DNA of 13,587 bases from CAJMGO01 sp900557305 (GCA_905212975.1 CAJMGO010000017.1:1-13587), one strand, 5' to 3'. Shown: positions 1 to 7,318, numbered from the stretch's first letter. Made by a program: numbers and translations. Notes: generated from the letters alone by a model not told the origin.

Positions 1-66
1 TCCACAACCTGTTACTAGGTTTAATCCTAGTAACAATGATATAGATATTATTATTATTTTTTTCAT
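1..66 (-). CDS. Lipoprotein, N-terminal signal peptide only (partial, leaves window)
   Basis: An ATG at 66 opens a frame that stays open to the window edge (22 codons). It reads M-K-K, then a hydrophobic stretch (IIIISISLLLGLNL), then V-T-G-C, which fits the lipobox consensus of bacterial lipoproteins with the lipidated Cys at residue 21. The protein should therefore be cleaved by signal peptidase II and anchored on the outer face of the membrane. A good Shine-Dalgarno (AAAGAGG, 73-79) lies 6 bases before the ATG. The gene starts 35 bases after the stop of the pilin-like gene with no terminator between, so the two are probably cotranscribed. The mature part is outside the window, so its function cannot be given. 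A perfect 9-bp inverted repeat lies inside the signal-peptide codons (11-34). Confidence 0.8.
   Translation of the reverse strand, partial: MKKIIIISISLLLGLNLVTGCG
11..34. repeat. Perfect 9-bp hairpin inside the lipoprotein signal-peptide codons
   Basis: GTTACTAGG (11-19) and CCTAGTAAC (26-34) are exact reverse complements separated by a 6-base AT loop. In the minus-strand mRNA the stem would form about 33-56 bases after the start codon. Four of nine pairs are G-C, which is strong for this AT-rich DNA. There is no T-run behind it in the visible part, so it is not a standard terminator. It may affect translation or mRNA stability, or be a chance result of Leu/Val/Thr codons. Confidence 0.5.
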
Positions 67-101
67 GTTTTACCTCTTTCTCTATGCTTAAATAAATTTA
101 A

Positions 102-3100
102 CTATGCCTTTACGTACGTTAAAGACCATGGATCCTCAGATGAACAATATTGATATAATGTTTTTTCAAAACATGTTTCATTTCCAGCATAATCATATGC
201 ACAAACTTTAAGTATTCCTCCACCACCATAAATATTTCCCTTTGTTGTGGCATCAGAATCATATCCATATACAGGTGATAACAATGTATTTCTTGATTTT
301 GCTGAATAATATGCTCGCATTAAATATGGATGTCCATTCTGCATTTTTACACCTGAACCACTATCAGTTAAATTCCAACTTACATTGATCTTTTTACCAC
401 ATCTGGATGTCCAACTAGTTAAATTTGGATTTAATGAAACTGTACCAAATGATGGACTAACTTTATCTATTTTTAAATTCATAGATGATATTTCACTAAT
501 ATTTCCAACTGCATCTACAGCTCTTGCATATAATGTTGTATTGTAATTTGAAGTCCATGTACCACTAACACTAGCATTATTATTACTTTTATTCAATGTT
601 CCCCAATCATTTTTCCAAGTTTTTTGATTATCTAAGCTATATTCAATTTTAACTATTCCTGAGCCCGAATCAGTTGATGAACCAGTTAATGTTACACTTT
701 TGTTTGTCCATGAACCTGAATATTTTGATTCCGTATTTCCTGTTTTAATTGTAGCTTTTAATTCTGGTTTATTTGGCTTAGTTGAATCAAGTTTTGCGTT
801 ATATGAAGATACAGCACTACATTTTGAATCTGAAACACATGCCTTAACATAGTATATCTTTCCACCTGTATCAGAACTAATCGATGCAGATGAACCTTTA
901 GTCGATGGATTAGATGATGTTCCATAATAATAATAAACTGATGATGATGCTCCTGATGAACTAAATGTTAATGTATATTTACTTTTGTGCCATGAGCCAC
1001 TTCCAATTGAATCACTAGCTGTTATTATTGGCGCTGATGGTATTATTATTACTTGTTTATTTCCAGTAATCGTATTATAACCTGATTTTTCTATTTTATA
1101 GTATACAGTATATATTCCTGCATTAGTATATTTTGGACTTGTACTACTATAATTTGTTCCATCAGTTGAATATGTAATTGTCGCTCCACTTGATGTTACT
1201 GTTATTCCATGTGAATTACCATTATATGTTCCCTCATATCCATTTGCTGTATAACTTAATTTACCTTGCTCTGTTGTTACTGCATAAACTGCTTTTCCTG
1301 CATTATAATTTGCTGTTGCTTCACTTGTTATTGTTAATGTTGCTGAACCTTTTGTTGTTCCTGGTTTTACTGTTACTGTATTTCCGCTTATTGTACATTC
1401 AGCTACATTTTTATTACTTGTTGTACAGCTTAGTTTTTCTCCACTTGGATTTGATGCTATATTGAATGTTCCACTATTTGGATATGTATATGTTCCTGAA
1501 TTACTTGATAAATTTAATATATTATTTGCTTTTGTTATCTTTATATTTTCACTATTTTCTACTGTTACATATCCTTTTCTTGTTATTCTATAATATACAG
1601 TATATACTCCTGCATTAGTATATTGTGGACTTATACTACTATAATTTATTCCATCAGTTGAATATGTAATTGTTGCTCCACTTGATGTTACTGTTATTCC
1701 ATGTGAATTACCATCATATGCTCCTTCATATCCATTTGATCCATATTCTAATATATTCGGATTTATTGTTACGTTTAATGAACGTTCAGCTACATCATTA
1801 TGATTACTATCTCCTACTACTTTATAGTATACAGTATATGTTCCTACATCTGTTCCTGTTGGTATTTTTGTTGAATATGTTCCTTTTGTTCCAACCTTAT
1901 ATTGTATTTGTCCTGTTGTTGAACTTCCTGCATTTACTAATTCTTGGACATTTCCTGTATATTTTAATGTTTTTGCTGTTGGAGGTGTTACTTTTCCATC
2001 TGCTTTTGTTATTACTATTTTTTTACTTCCGGTTTTTTCTAAATATCCTGGACCTGGAGTATTTATCTTATAATATACTACCATCTCTCCTACATTTGTT
2101 AATGTTGGATTTGTACTACTATAATTTGTTCCATCAGTTGAATATGTAATTGTTGCTCCACTTGATGTTACTGTTATTCCATGTGGATTACCATCATATA
2201 CTCCTTCATATCCATTTGCTGTATAGCTTATTAAAGCTCCTGGTTCTGTTGTTGCTACATAAGCTGCTTTTCCTGCATTATAATTTGTTGTTGCTTCACT
2301 TGTTATTGTTAATGTTGCTGAACCTTTTGTTGTTCCTGGTTTTACTGTTACTGTATTTCCACTTATTGTACATTCAGCTACATTTTTATTACTTGTTGTA
2401 CAACTTAGTTTTCCTCCACTTGGATTTGATGTTATACTGAATGTTCCACTATTTGGATATGTATATGTTCCACTTGTTGATGATAACACAATCTTATTTG
2501 ATGCCTTTATTATTGTCACTATATATTCTGTACTTGCACTGCTATAATTTTTTGTTTCACTACTTGATAGTGTTATCTTTGTTGTTCCTAATTTTTTTCC
2601 TGTTATTATTAATTCATTATTTTCTATTCTTGCTTGTGCGATATTTTCATCTTCTACGGATACTATTAAACTATTATTTGCCTTATTCTCCTTTATCTGT
2701 ACTTTTTTTATCTTATTATATTCTAAATTTCCTTTTGTCTCTTCAAGTACAATATTTCCTTCCCATTTTAAATCATCACAGTTTTCATATGCTTCTGCTT
2801 TACTATCAGAATAATTTACTCTATATCCATTTACACAAAATATACCTCTAGTTACAATTCCATCTTTTAATGCATATAATCCTCCTGTTGGAGTACTTCC
2901 ACTTACATCTACTTTTATTTCATCATATGAATAATCATCTCTATTTACATATGATCTATTATTCATAGCGTCTATGGCAACAGTATCTTCTATTGCCTTT
3001 GCATATGCTACTGTGCTTTGTTCTGCAGCTCCTTTTTTTGCTGTTTTTATTATTACAAATACTATTGGTGTTGTAATCATAGCTATAACAGCTAGTACTA

Positions 3101-3149
3101 CTATTACTGCAAGTAACTCTATCAATGTAAATCCATATTTTTTCTTCAT
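102..3149 (-). CDS. Giant prepilin-like surface protein with Ig-like/MBG-type repeats
   Basis: The protein has 1015 residues. Residues 1-30 are a class III prepilin leader: MKKKYG, then FTLIELLAVIVV with the G6/F7 cleavage site, the conserved Glu at position 5 of the mature protein and a long hydrophobic helix. A prepilin peptidase should cut and methylate it. Residues ~35-130 resemble a small pilin head (C105, C124). Then come a Big_2-like segment (~150-213), repeat A (~226-297 and ~551-620), repeat B with a GYEG..G..HGITVTSSGATITYSTDG core (~307-362, 467-522, 632-688), a PTGTDVGTYTVYYKVVGD Ig-type module (~391-462) and Ser/Thr/Gly-rich domains with DSGSG turns (~705-1015). Each A repeat has two Cys ten residues apart. 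Pilins usually have 130-200 residues, so this is probably a surface filament tip or adhesin, not a major pilin. No pilus assembly genes are in the window. The 3149 start is fixed by the leader. Confidence 0.85.
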   Translation of the reverse strand: MKKKYGFTLIELLAVIVVLAVIAMITTPIVFVIIKTAKKGAAEQSTVAYAKAIEDTVAIDAMNNRSYVNRDDYSYDEIKVDVSGSTPTGGLYALKDGIVTRGIFCVNGYRVNYSDSKAEAYENCDDLKWEGNIVLEETKGNLEYNKIKKVQIKENKANNSLIVSVEDENIAQARIENNELIITGKKLGTTKITLSSSETKNYSSASTEYIVTIIKASNKIVLSSTSGTYTYPNSGTFSITSNPSGGKLSCTTSNKNVAECTISGNTVTVKPGTTKGSATLTITSEATTNYNAGKAAYVATTEPGALISYTANGYEGVYDGNPHGITVTSSGATITYSTDGTNYSSTNPTLTNVGEMVVYYKINTPGPGYLEKTGSKKIVITKADGKVTPPTAKTLKYTGNVQELVNAGSSTTGQIQYKVGTKGTYSTKIPTGTDVGTYTVYYKVVGDSNHNDVAERSLNVTINPNILEYGSNGYEGAYDGNSHGITVTSSGATITYSTDGINYSSISPQYTNAGVYTVYYRITRKGYVTVENSENIKITKANNILNLSSNSGTYTYPNSGTFNIASNPSGEKLSCTTSNKNVAECTISGNTVTVKPGTTKGSATLTITSEATANYNAGKAVYAVTTEQGKLSYTANGYEGTYNGNSHGITVTSSGATITYSTDGTNYSSTSPKYTNAGIYTVYYKIEKSGYNTITGNKQVIIIPSAPIITASDSIGSGSWHKSKYTLTFSSSGASSSVYYYYGTSSNPSTKGSSASISSDTGGKIYYVKACVSDSKCSAVSSYNAKLDSTKPNKPELKATIKTGNTESKYSGSWTNKSVTLTGSSTDSGSGIVKIEYSLDNQKTWKNDWGTLNKSNNNASVSGTWTSNYNTTLYARAVDAVGNISEISSMNLKIDKVSPSFGTVSLNPNLTSWTSRCGKKINVSWNLTDSGSGVKMQNGHPYLMRAYYSAKSRNTLLSPVYGYDSDATTKGNIYGGGGILKVCAYDYAGNETCFEKTLYQYCSSEDPWSLTYVKA
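1143..1258. repeat. Repeat B, copy 3
   Basis: This 116-base block is about 94% identical by eye to 2115-2230 (7 differences, all transitions, no gaps) and also close to 1635-1738. It encodes the SYTANGYEG..GITVTSSGATITYSTDG module near residues 631-669. It directly follows repeat A copy 2 in the gene, as 2115-2230 follows copy 1, so A and B form one duplicated unit. Confidence 0.88.
1291..1496. repeat. Repeat A, copy 2 (pairs with 2266-2471)
   Basis: This 206-base block aligns without gaps to 2266-2471. I count 6 differences by eye, about 97% identity, all of them transitions. It encodes the Ig-like repeat near residues 551-620 of the pilin-like protein. The copies are 975 bases apart, exactly 325 codons. 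Confidence 0.9.
1635..1738. repeat. Repeat B, copy 2 (without an A partner)
   Basis: This block encodes the GYEGAYDGNSHGITVTSSG module near residues 471-505. It matches the other B copies nearly base for base over about 104 bases, but is preceded in the gene by a different Ig-type module (391-462) instead of repeat A. Confidence 0.85.
2115..2230. repeat. Repeat B, copy 1
   Basis: This is the first B copy in gene direction, encoding residues ~307-345. It lies 972 bases (324 codons) from copy 3, again a whole number of codons. Confidence 0.88.
2266..2471. repeat. Repeat A, copy 1 (pairs with 1291-1496)
   Basis: This is the 5'-proximal copy (in gene direction) of the 206-base Ig-like repeat, encoding roughly residues 227-295. 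Four of the six differences from the other copy change amino acids (for example FSIT versus FNIA, SGGK versus SGEK). Confidence 0.9.
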
Positions 3150-3160
3150 ATTGTACCATA

Positions 3161-3166
3161 ACTCCT
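3161..3166 (-). promoter_or_regulatory. Ribosome binding site of the pilin-like gene, unusually far from its start
   Basis: AGGAGT is the only good Shine-Dalgarno before the pilin-like gene. Its GGAG core ends 12 bases before the true ATG at 3149, longer than the usual 5-9. A second ATG at 3159 lies between them in another frame, but only 2 bases from the Shine-Dalgarno; its 66-codon product has no recognisable features. The class III leader decides for 3149. Confidence 0.6.
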
Positions 3167-3187
3167 ATTTTCTACTATTCTTTCTAT

Positions 3188-3217
3188 ATTGTACCTTTAC
3201 TTAAGTCTTTTTGTCAA
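3188..3217 (-). promoter_or_regulatory. Sigma-A-type promoter of the pilin-like gene
   Basis: A perfect -35 box TTGACA (3217-3212) is followed by an 18-base spacer and TACAAT (3193-3188, five of six matches to TATAAT). Transcription should start near 3181, giving a leader of about 32 bases. It is the best two-box promoter in the window. It lies after the flippase terminator, so the pilin-like gene and the lipoprotein gene form their own transcription unit. Confidence 0.75.
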
Positions 3218-3313
3218 TATGAGTTTATAATTTTTTTAGACCACATTTATACTTTTGTCTATATACTTATATAATATTAAGAAAACAATCTGAAAATAAA
3301 TTTAACTCATATT
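3216..3313. repeat. 10-bp inverted repeat upstream of and touching the pilin promoter
   Basis: AATATGAGTT (3216-3225) and its exact reverse complement AACTCATATT (3304-3313) are 78 bases apart. The proximal arm overlaps the first two bases of the -35 box. This could be a pair of operator half-sites for a looping regulator, or chance in AT-rich DNA. The rest of the spacer 3218-3344 is AT-rich, with no ORF or further signal seen. Confidence 0.4.
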
Positions 3314-3344
3314 AGTAATATTTTATTAATTTTTACTTAATTAT

Positions 3345-3376
3345 AAAAAAGTATACATTTTTGTGTATACTTTTTA
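3345..3376 (-). terminator. Rho-independent terminator after the flippase gene
   Basis: The arms 3346-3357 and 3364-3375 are perfect complements (core GTATACA/TGTATAC extended by A/T pairs) with a 6-base loop. On the minus strand the stem runs into a T-tract (3350-3345). It starts 16 bases after the flippase stop and ends the kinase-alaS-flippase unit. The A and T tracts on both sides would allow it to work in both directions. Confidence 0.85.
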
Positions 3377-3391
3377 TTATTATATTTATTT

Positions 3392-5020
3392 TCAAGATTT
3401 TTTAATCTTTTTTAATATTTTGTCTTTTATTTTTTTTATATCACATACACTAGTTAAATTTCCATTTAAATAACTTATATAAAAGTAAATTCCGAATGAA
3501 ACAACTCCAAATAAAATTAATATTGGTATTTGTATAATTCGACTGCTTAAATTAATTGGAATAAATAATTTAAGTACTAAAATTGATATAATAAATATTC
3601 CCCATGAATATAAGTATGTAGGTATTTTTTTTAGAGTTGACTTAAATGAAATACATCCCTCATGCGCTAAATTAGAAATAGATATAATAACAGCTAAACT
3701 AAATCCAATAAGTTGAGCTAAAATAGCTCCATATGATGCATTCATTCCTAACTTATCAAATAAAATCATAAGAGGTACATCTAATAATGTATTAGTAAGT
3801 AAACCTATTAAAACACTCTTAATAACTAATCTATATTTACTCAATCCTTGTAAAACACTAACGGATATTGTATAAAAACTTCCAAATAATGCAGCATATA
3901 CAAAGAATTGATATATAACAGGTCCAAGAGTACTTTTACCATAAAACATTGTCCATACTGGTTTAGCAAGTAAACTTAAAAATATGGTAATTGGTACAAT
4001 AATAAGTAATACATATTGTACTGCTTTATTAATATTTAAATTTAATTTTTTAGTATCTTTTTTAGTGTAATTATTAACTATATTTGGTATTAAGCTTGTA
4101 ACTAAACCCGTAGATAGAGCAAGAATAATCATATTTATTTTCATACCCCATGTAGTATATATACTAATTACAGTATCAATAATTGTATTATCATAATGTA
4201 ATATATCAGATAATGTTCTAGATATTAAAACCATATCAACAACATTATATAAGTTATATACTAAACTAATTAATATATATGGAATAGAATATTTAAATAA
4301 TTTTTTTATAATTTCTTTCTTTTCTATTCTTACCTCTTCATCATTTTTTTCTTCTAATAGTTTAGATTTTTTTAATTTTATTCTAAGATATATATAAGCA
4401 GCAAGACCTCCTAAAAATGCCCCAAATACAGCGATTCCAACAGCCTGAGTTAAGCTCATATTAAATACTTTCATAGCAACATAACTTCCAAGTAATATAA
4501 CAGCAACTCTTACTACTTGTTCAATTACTTGACTAACAGCAGATGTTGTCATATTTCTATGTCCTTGTAAAAATCCCTTAGAAGCACTTAAAAAAGGAAT
4601 AACAAGTACAGCAAATGATACACATCTAATAACAAATGCTATATCTTCATATGTATTTCCACTTGTTCTTTCACCAATTATTATTCTGCCTATTTGAGGA
4701 GCAAAAGCAAATAAAATTACAAATATAACAAGAGATAAAATTAGTATTAATTTTCTTGAAATATAGTAGACATCCTTAGCTGCTTTTGTTTCTTCAAGTG
4801 CTAAATACTCACTAGTAAGTTTACTTATTGCAAAAGGAAAACCAGCAGTAGATAAACTTAAAAAAAGTTGATATACAGTGTATGCATACCCATATAAAGC
4901 ACCACCTTGATCACCAATTATTGCATAAAATGGAATAACATATAAAAGACCAATAATCTTTGTAATAATTATTCCAAGTGTTGCAATAATAGTACCACCA
5001 ATAAAACTATTTTTTTTCAT
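3392..5020 (-). CDS. Lipid-linked oligosaccharide flippase, YtgP/SpoVB/MurJ-like (MOP superfamily)
   Basis: The protein has 542 residues and many hydrophobic segments, about 14 by eye, the usual number for MOP-superfamily polysaccharide exporters (COG2244). The opening (FIGGTIIATLGIIITKIIGLLYVIPFY, with GxxGxALYGYAYTVYQLFLSLSTAGFPFAISKLTSEY after it) is typical of the Bacillota YtgP/SpoVB branch, which includes the B. subtilis lipid II flippase. It should move an undecaprenyl-linked precursor, probably lipid II, across the membrane for cell wall synthesis. A Lys/Glu-rich cytoplasmic loop lies near residues 215-240 and the tail is Lys-rich. The start is 7 bases after the alaS stop with an AGGTGA ribosome site, so it is cotranscribed with alaS. 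Whether it is the lipid II flippase itself or a paralogue for another glycan cannot be decided here. Confidence 0.85.
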   Translation of the reverse strand: MKKNSFIGGTIIATLGIIITKIIGLLYVIPFYAIIGDQGGALYGYAYTVYQLFLSLSTAGFPFAISKLTSEYLALEETKAAKDVYYISRKLILILSLVIFVILFAFAPQIGRIIIGERTSGNTYEDIAFVIRCVSFAVLVIPFLSASKGFLQGHRNMTTSAVSQVIEQVVRVAVILLGSYVAMKVFNMSLTQAVGIAVFGAFLGGLAAYIYLRIKLKKSKLLEEKNDEEVRIEKKEIIKKLFKYSIPYILISLVYNLYNVVDMVLISRTLSDILHYDNTIIDTVISIYTTWGMKINMIILALSTGLVTSLIPNIVNNYTKKDTKKLNLNINKAVQYVLLIIVPITIFLSLLAKPVWTMFYGKSTLGPVIYQFFVYAALFGSFYTISVSVLQGLSKYRLVIKSVLIGLLTNTLLDVPLMILFDKLGMNASYGAILAQLIGFSLAVIISISNLAHEGCISFKSTLKKIPTYLYSWGIFIISILVLKLFIPINLSSRIIQIPILILFGVVSFGIYFYISYLNGNLTSVCDIKKIKDKILKKIKKS

Positions 5021-5027
5021 AATTCAC

Positions 5028-6770
5028 CTATTCTAAGATAGCCTTTATTCTTCTAACCCCAGCACTACTTGCTTCTTCTTTTATAATTTTAAAATGACCT
5101 AATTCACTTGTATTTTTAACATGTGGTCCACCACATAATTCATGAGATACATCACCTATTGAATAAACAGTTACTATATCAGGATACTTTTCTATAAACA
5201 TACATTCTGCACCACTATTTATTGCTTCTTCTTTTGTCATTTCTCTTACTGTTACATCTAAACTTTCTTTAATCCATTTATTTACTAATTCTTCTGTTTT
5301 ACTTTTTTCTTCATCTGTTAGTTTATGATCACACGAAAAATCAAAACGCATTCTTTCAGGTGTTATATTAGATCCCTTTTGATGTACATCTTTATTTACT
5401 ACCTCTTTTAGTGCAGCATTAAGTAAATGTGTTGCAGTATGATACTTTGTTTCAATTTCACTATTTCCAGCAAGACCGCCTTTAAATTTACCAGCAGATG
5501 CAGTTCTTGATAATTCTTGGTGTTCTTTGAATTTATCTAAATAACCTTGTTTATCTACTGTAATACCTTGTTCTTGTGCAAGTTCAATTGTAAGTTCAAT
5601 AGGAAATCCATAAGTATCAAATAAATGAAATGCAGTAATACCATCTATAGTTTTAGAGTCTTTTGTAACTTTTTCAAATTCTTTCAATCCTTTTTCTAAA
5701 GTACGATTAAATTTAATTTTTTCATTTTTTAATACTTCATATACAACATTTTCATTATCTACTAACTCTTTATAGTAAGGCTTATATTTTTCAAGAATTA
5801 ATTGTGCTATTTTTTCTTCCCAGTTACTATTTATATCAATACCAAGTTGTTTAGCATGTCTAATTGCTCTTCTTATTAATCTTCTCAAAATATACCCTTG
5901 ATCAGTATTAGATGGTTTAATACCAGAAGGATCAGCACTTATAAATACAGCTGTTCTTATATGATCAGCAATAATTCTCATACTCTTTTCATTACCTTCA
6001 TATGGTAGATTAGATAATTCAGAAATTAAATCAATTATATCTTTCCATACACTTGATAAATAGTTGTCATTAACACCTTCTAATATGGCAGTTGTTCTCT
6101 CAACACCCATACCAGTATCAACATTTTTATGTGGTAAATCAGTTACTATACCATCTTTTGATTTAAAATATTGCATAAATACATTATTCCATATTTCTAC
6201 CCATCTATCATCTTCTGGATCAAACACATCTGGTATTTCATCATTACTTCTAAAATAAAATATTTCAGTATCAGAACCACATGGCCCAGATTCACCAGCT
6301 ATCCAGAAATTATCAGATACAGTTCTAGCAATTCTTTCTTCTTTTATTCCAAGACTTAACCACTTATCATGACTAACCTCATCAAAAGGAATAGTATCAT
6401 CTCCAGCAAAAACTGTAACAGCAAGTCTTTCTATTGGAATATTTAAAACTTTAGTTAAAAATTCAAAACTCCATGATATAGATTCATCTTTGAAATAATC
6501 ACCTAAAGACCAATTACCAAGCATTTCAAAAAAAGTATGGTGAGTTGTATCTCCCACCTCTTCTAAATCATTAGTTCTTACACATTTTTGATAATCACAA
6601 AGTCTTGTCCCATATGGATGTGGTTGCCCTAAAAGATAAGGTATTAAAGGTTGCATACCAGCTGTATTAAAAAGTACACTAGGATCATTTTCTGGTACTA
6701 CTGGTGAAGACGGAATTTGCTTATGACCTTTACTTACAAAAAAATTAATATATAAATCTTTTAAATTCAT
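5028..6770 (-). CDS. alaS: Alanyl-tRNA synthetase, short form lacking the C-Ala domain
   Basis: The enzyme attaches alanine to tRNA-Ala. Class II motifs are present: motif 1 around PSSPVVPENDPSVLF (20-34), motif 2 with RTNDLEEVGDTTHHTFFEMLGNWS (65-88) and motif 3 with DTGMGVERTTAIL (218-230). The tRNA-recognition region (RIIADHIRTAVF, RRLIRRAIRHAKQLG) follows. The editing domain is complete: HTATH (444-448) and CGGPH (546-550) supply the zinc-binding residues. The chain stops at 580, just after the SSAGVRRI segment, where bacterial AlaS normally continues to about 870 with the C-Ala domain. The stop is clean, and 7 bases later the flippase starts, so this looks like a natural short form. The ATG overlaps the kinase stop by one base (TAATG), behind a strong AAAGGAGGT. 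The GMQPLIPYLLG and EMLGNWSLGDYFK wording resembles short AlaS proteins known from candidate phyla and some Bacillota. Confidence 0.95.
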   Translation of the reverse strand: MNLKDLYINFFVSKGHKQIPSSPVVPENDPSVLFNTAGMQPLIPYLLGQPHPYGTRLCDYQKCVRTNDLEEVGDTTHHTFFEMLGNWSLGDYFKDESISWSFEFLTKVLNIPIERLAVTVFAGDDTIPFDEVSHDKWLSLGIKEERIARTVSDNFWIAGESGPCGSDTEIFYFRSNDEIPDVFDPEDDRWVEIWNNVFMQYFKSKDGIVTDLPHKNVDTGMGVERTTAILEGVNDNYLSSVWKDIIDLISELSNLPYEGNEKSMRIIADHIRTAVFISADPSGIKPSNTDQGYILRRLIRRAIRHAKQLGIDINSNWEEKIAQLILEKYKPYYKELVDNENVVYEVLKNEKIKFNRTLEKGLKEFEKVTKDSKTIDGITAFHLFDTYGFPIELTIELAQEQGITVDKQGYLDKFKEHQELSRTASAGKFKGGLAGNSEIETKYHTATHLLNAALKEVVNKDVHQKGSNITPERMRFDFSCDHKLTDEEKSKTEELVNKWIKESLDVTVREMTKEEAINSGAECMFIEKYPDIVTVYSIGDVSHELCGGPHVKNTSELGHFKIIKEEASSAGVRRIKAILE

Positions 6771-7318
6771 TATTTTACCTCCTTTAAAATATCTGAAATT
6801 TTATTTTCTAAATCAGATATAGAACCATCATTCAATATTTTATAATCATACTTATCATAATCATCCAAATCAACTTCTGTTGGATGCTTTTTTTGTTCTT
6901 CTGTCAATCCATTATCAAAATCAGGTCTTTCAACATGTATAACACATACATCACTAAATTCATCTCTTATTGTATCAATTTCTGCTTTAAATCTTCCATC
7001 AGATATAATTGCAATATCATAATAATAAGAAAAAACTTTTATATCTTCTATCATTCTTCTTATAAAAAGTTTATCGTCTATATTCTTTCTTATTATATTA
7101 GTACCAAGTTGTTGTAATAATTCACGTGGTTTTGTATCATCAGAACCATCCCAATTTGTTATTCTTTTAGCATAATCTTTTATATAATAAGCATAAGATA
7201 AAGTTATTGATTTTAAATTATCCATTTCATACTTTTCTTTAATTATTTTTGCTACTGTATCTTTACCATGTCTTGCCTTACCACATATTAAAAATATCTT
7301 GATATTCTTTTTTTCCAT
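6770..7318 (-). CDS. Putative deoxynucleoside monophosphate kinase (T4 gp1-like P-loop kinase)
   Basis: This is a small P-loop kinase of 182 residues. GKARHGKDT (13-21) is the Walker A loop with the Asp after Lys seen in the phage T4-type dNMP kinase family. PRELLQQLGT (64-73) and ISDGRFKAEI (105-114) match the family's substrate/lid region and SDxRF strand, and HPTEVDLDD (145-153) is a typical late acidic motif. The likely reaction is ATP-dependent phosphorylation of a dNMP to dNDP; the exact substrate is not readable. An upstream in-frame ATG at 7339 would add seven residues, but it lies at the predicted transcription start, whereas the ATG at 7318 has AAAGGA 9 bases before it, so 7318 is preferred. 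It is the first gene of a kinase-alaS-flippase unit. A dephospho-CoA-kinase-like role is the main alternative. Confidence 0.75.
   Translation of the reverse strand: MEKKNIKIFLICGKARHGKDTVAKIIKEKYEMDNLKSITLSYAYYIKDYAKRITNWDGSDDTKPRELLQQLGTNIIRKNIDDKLFIRRMIEDIKVFSYYYDIAIISDGRFKAEIDTIRDEFSDVCVIHVERPDFDNGLTEEQKKHPTEVDLDDYDKYDYKILNDGSISDLENKISDILKEVK

Noticed and set aside
1143..2471. CRISPR array or transposon repeats
   Set aside because: The units are 100-200 bases, few, in frame and inside one coding sequence; they are protein domain repeats.
1178..2851. Four plus-strand open frames of 95-159 codons opposite the pilin-like gene
   Set aside because: They are antisense shadows of the Ser/Thr/Asn-rich repeats; the translations are almost only Leu, Tyr, His and Phe, and they repeat because the DNA repeats.
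2959..3159. 66-codon minus-strand frame overlapping the start of the pilin-like gene
   Set aside because: It overlaps the clear prepilin leader in another frame and has a ribosome site only 2 bases from its ATG.
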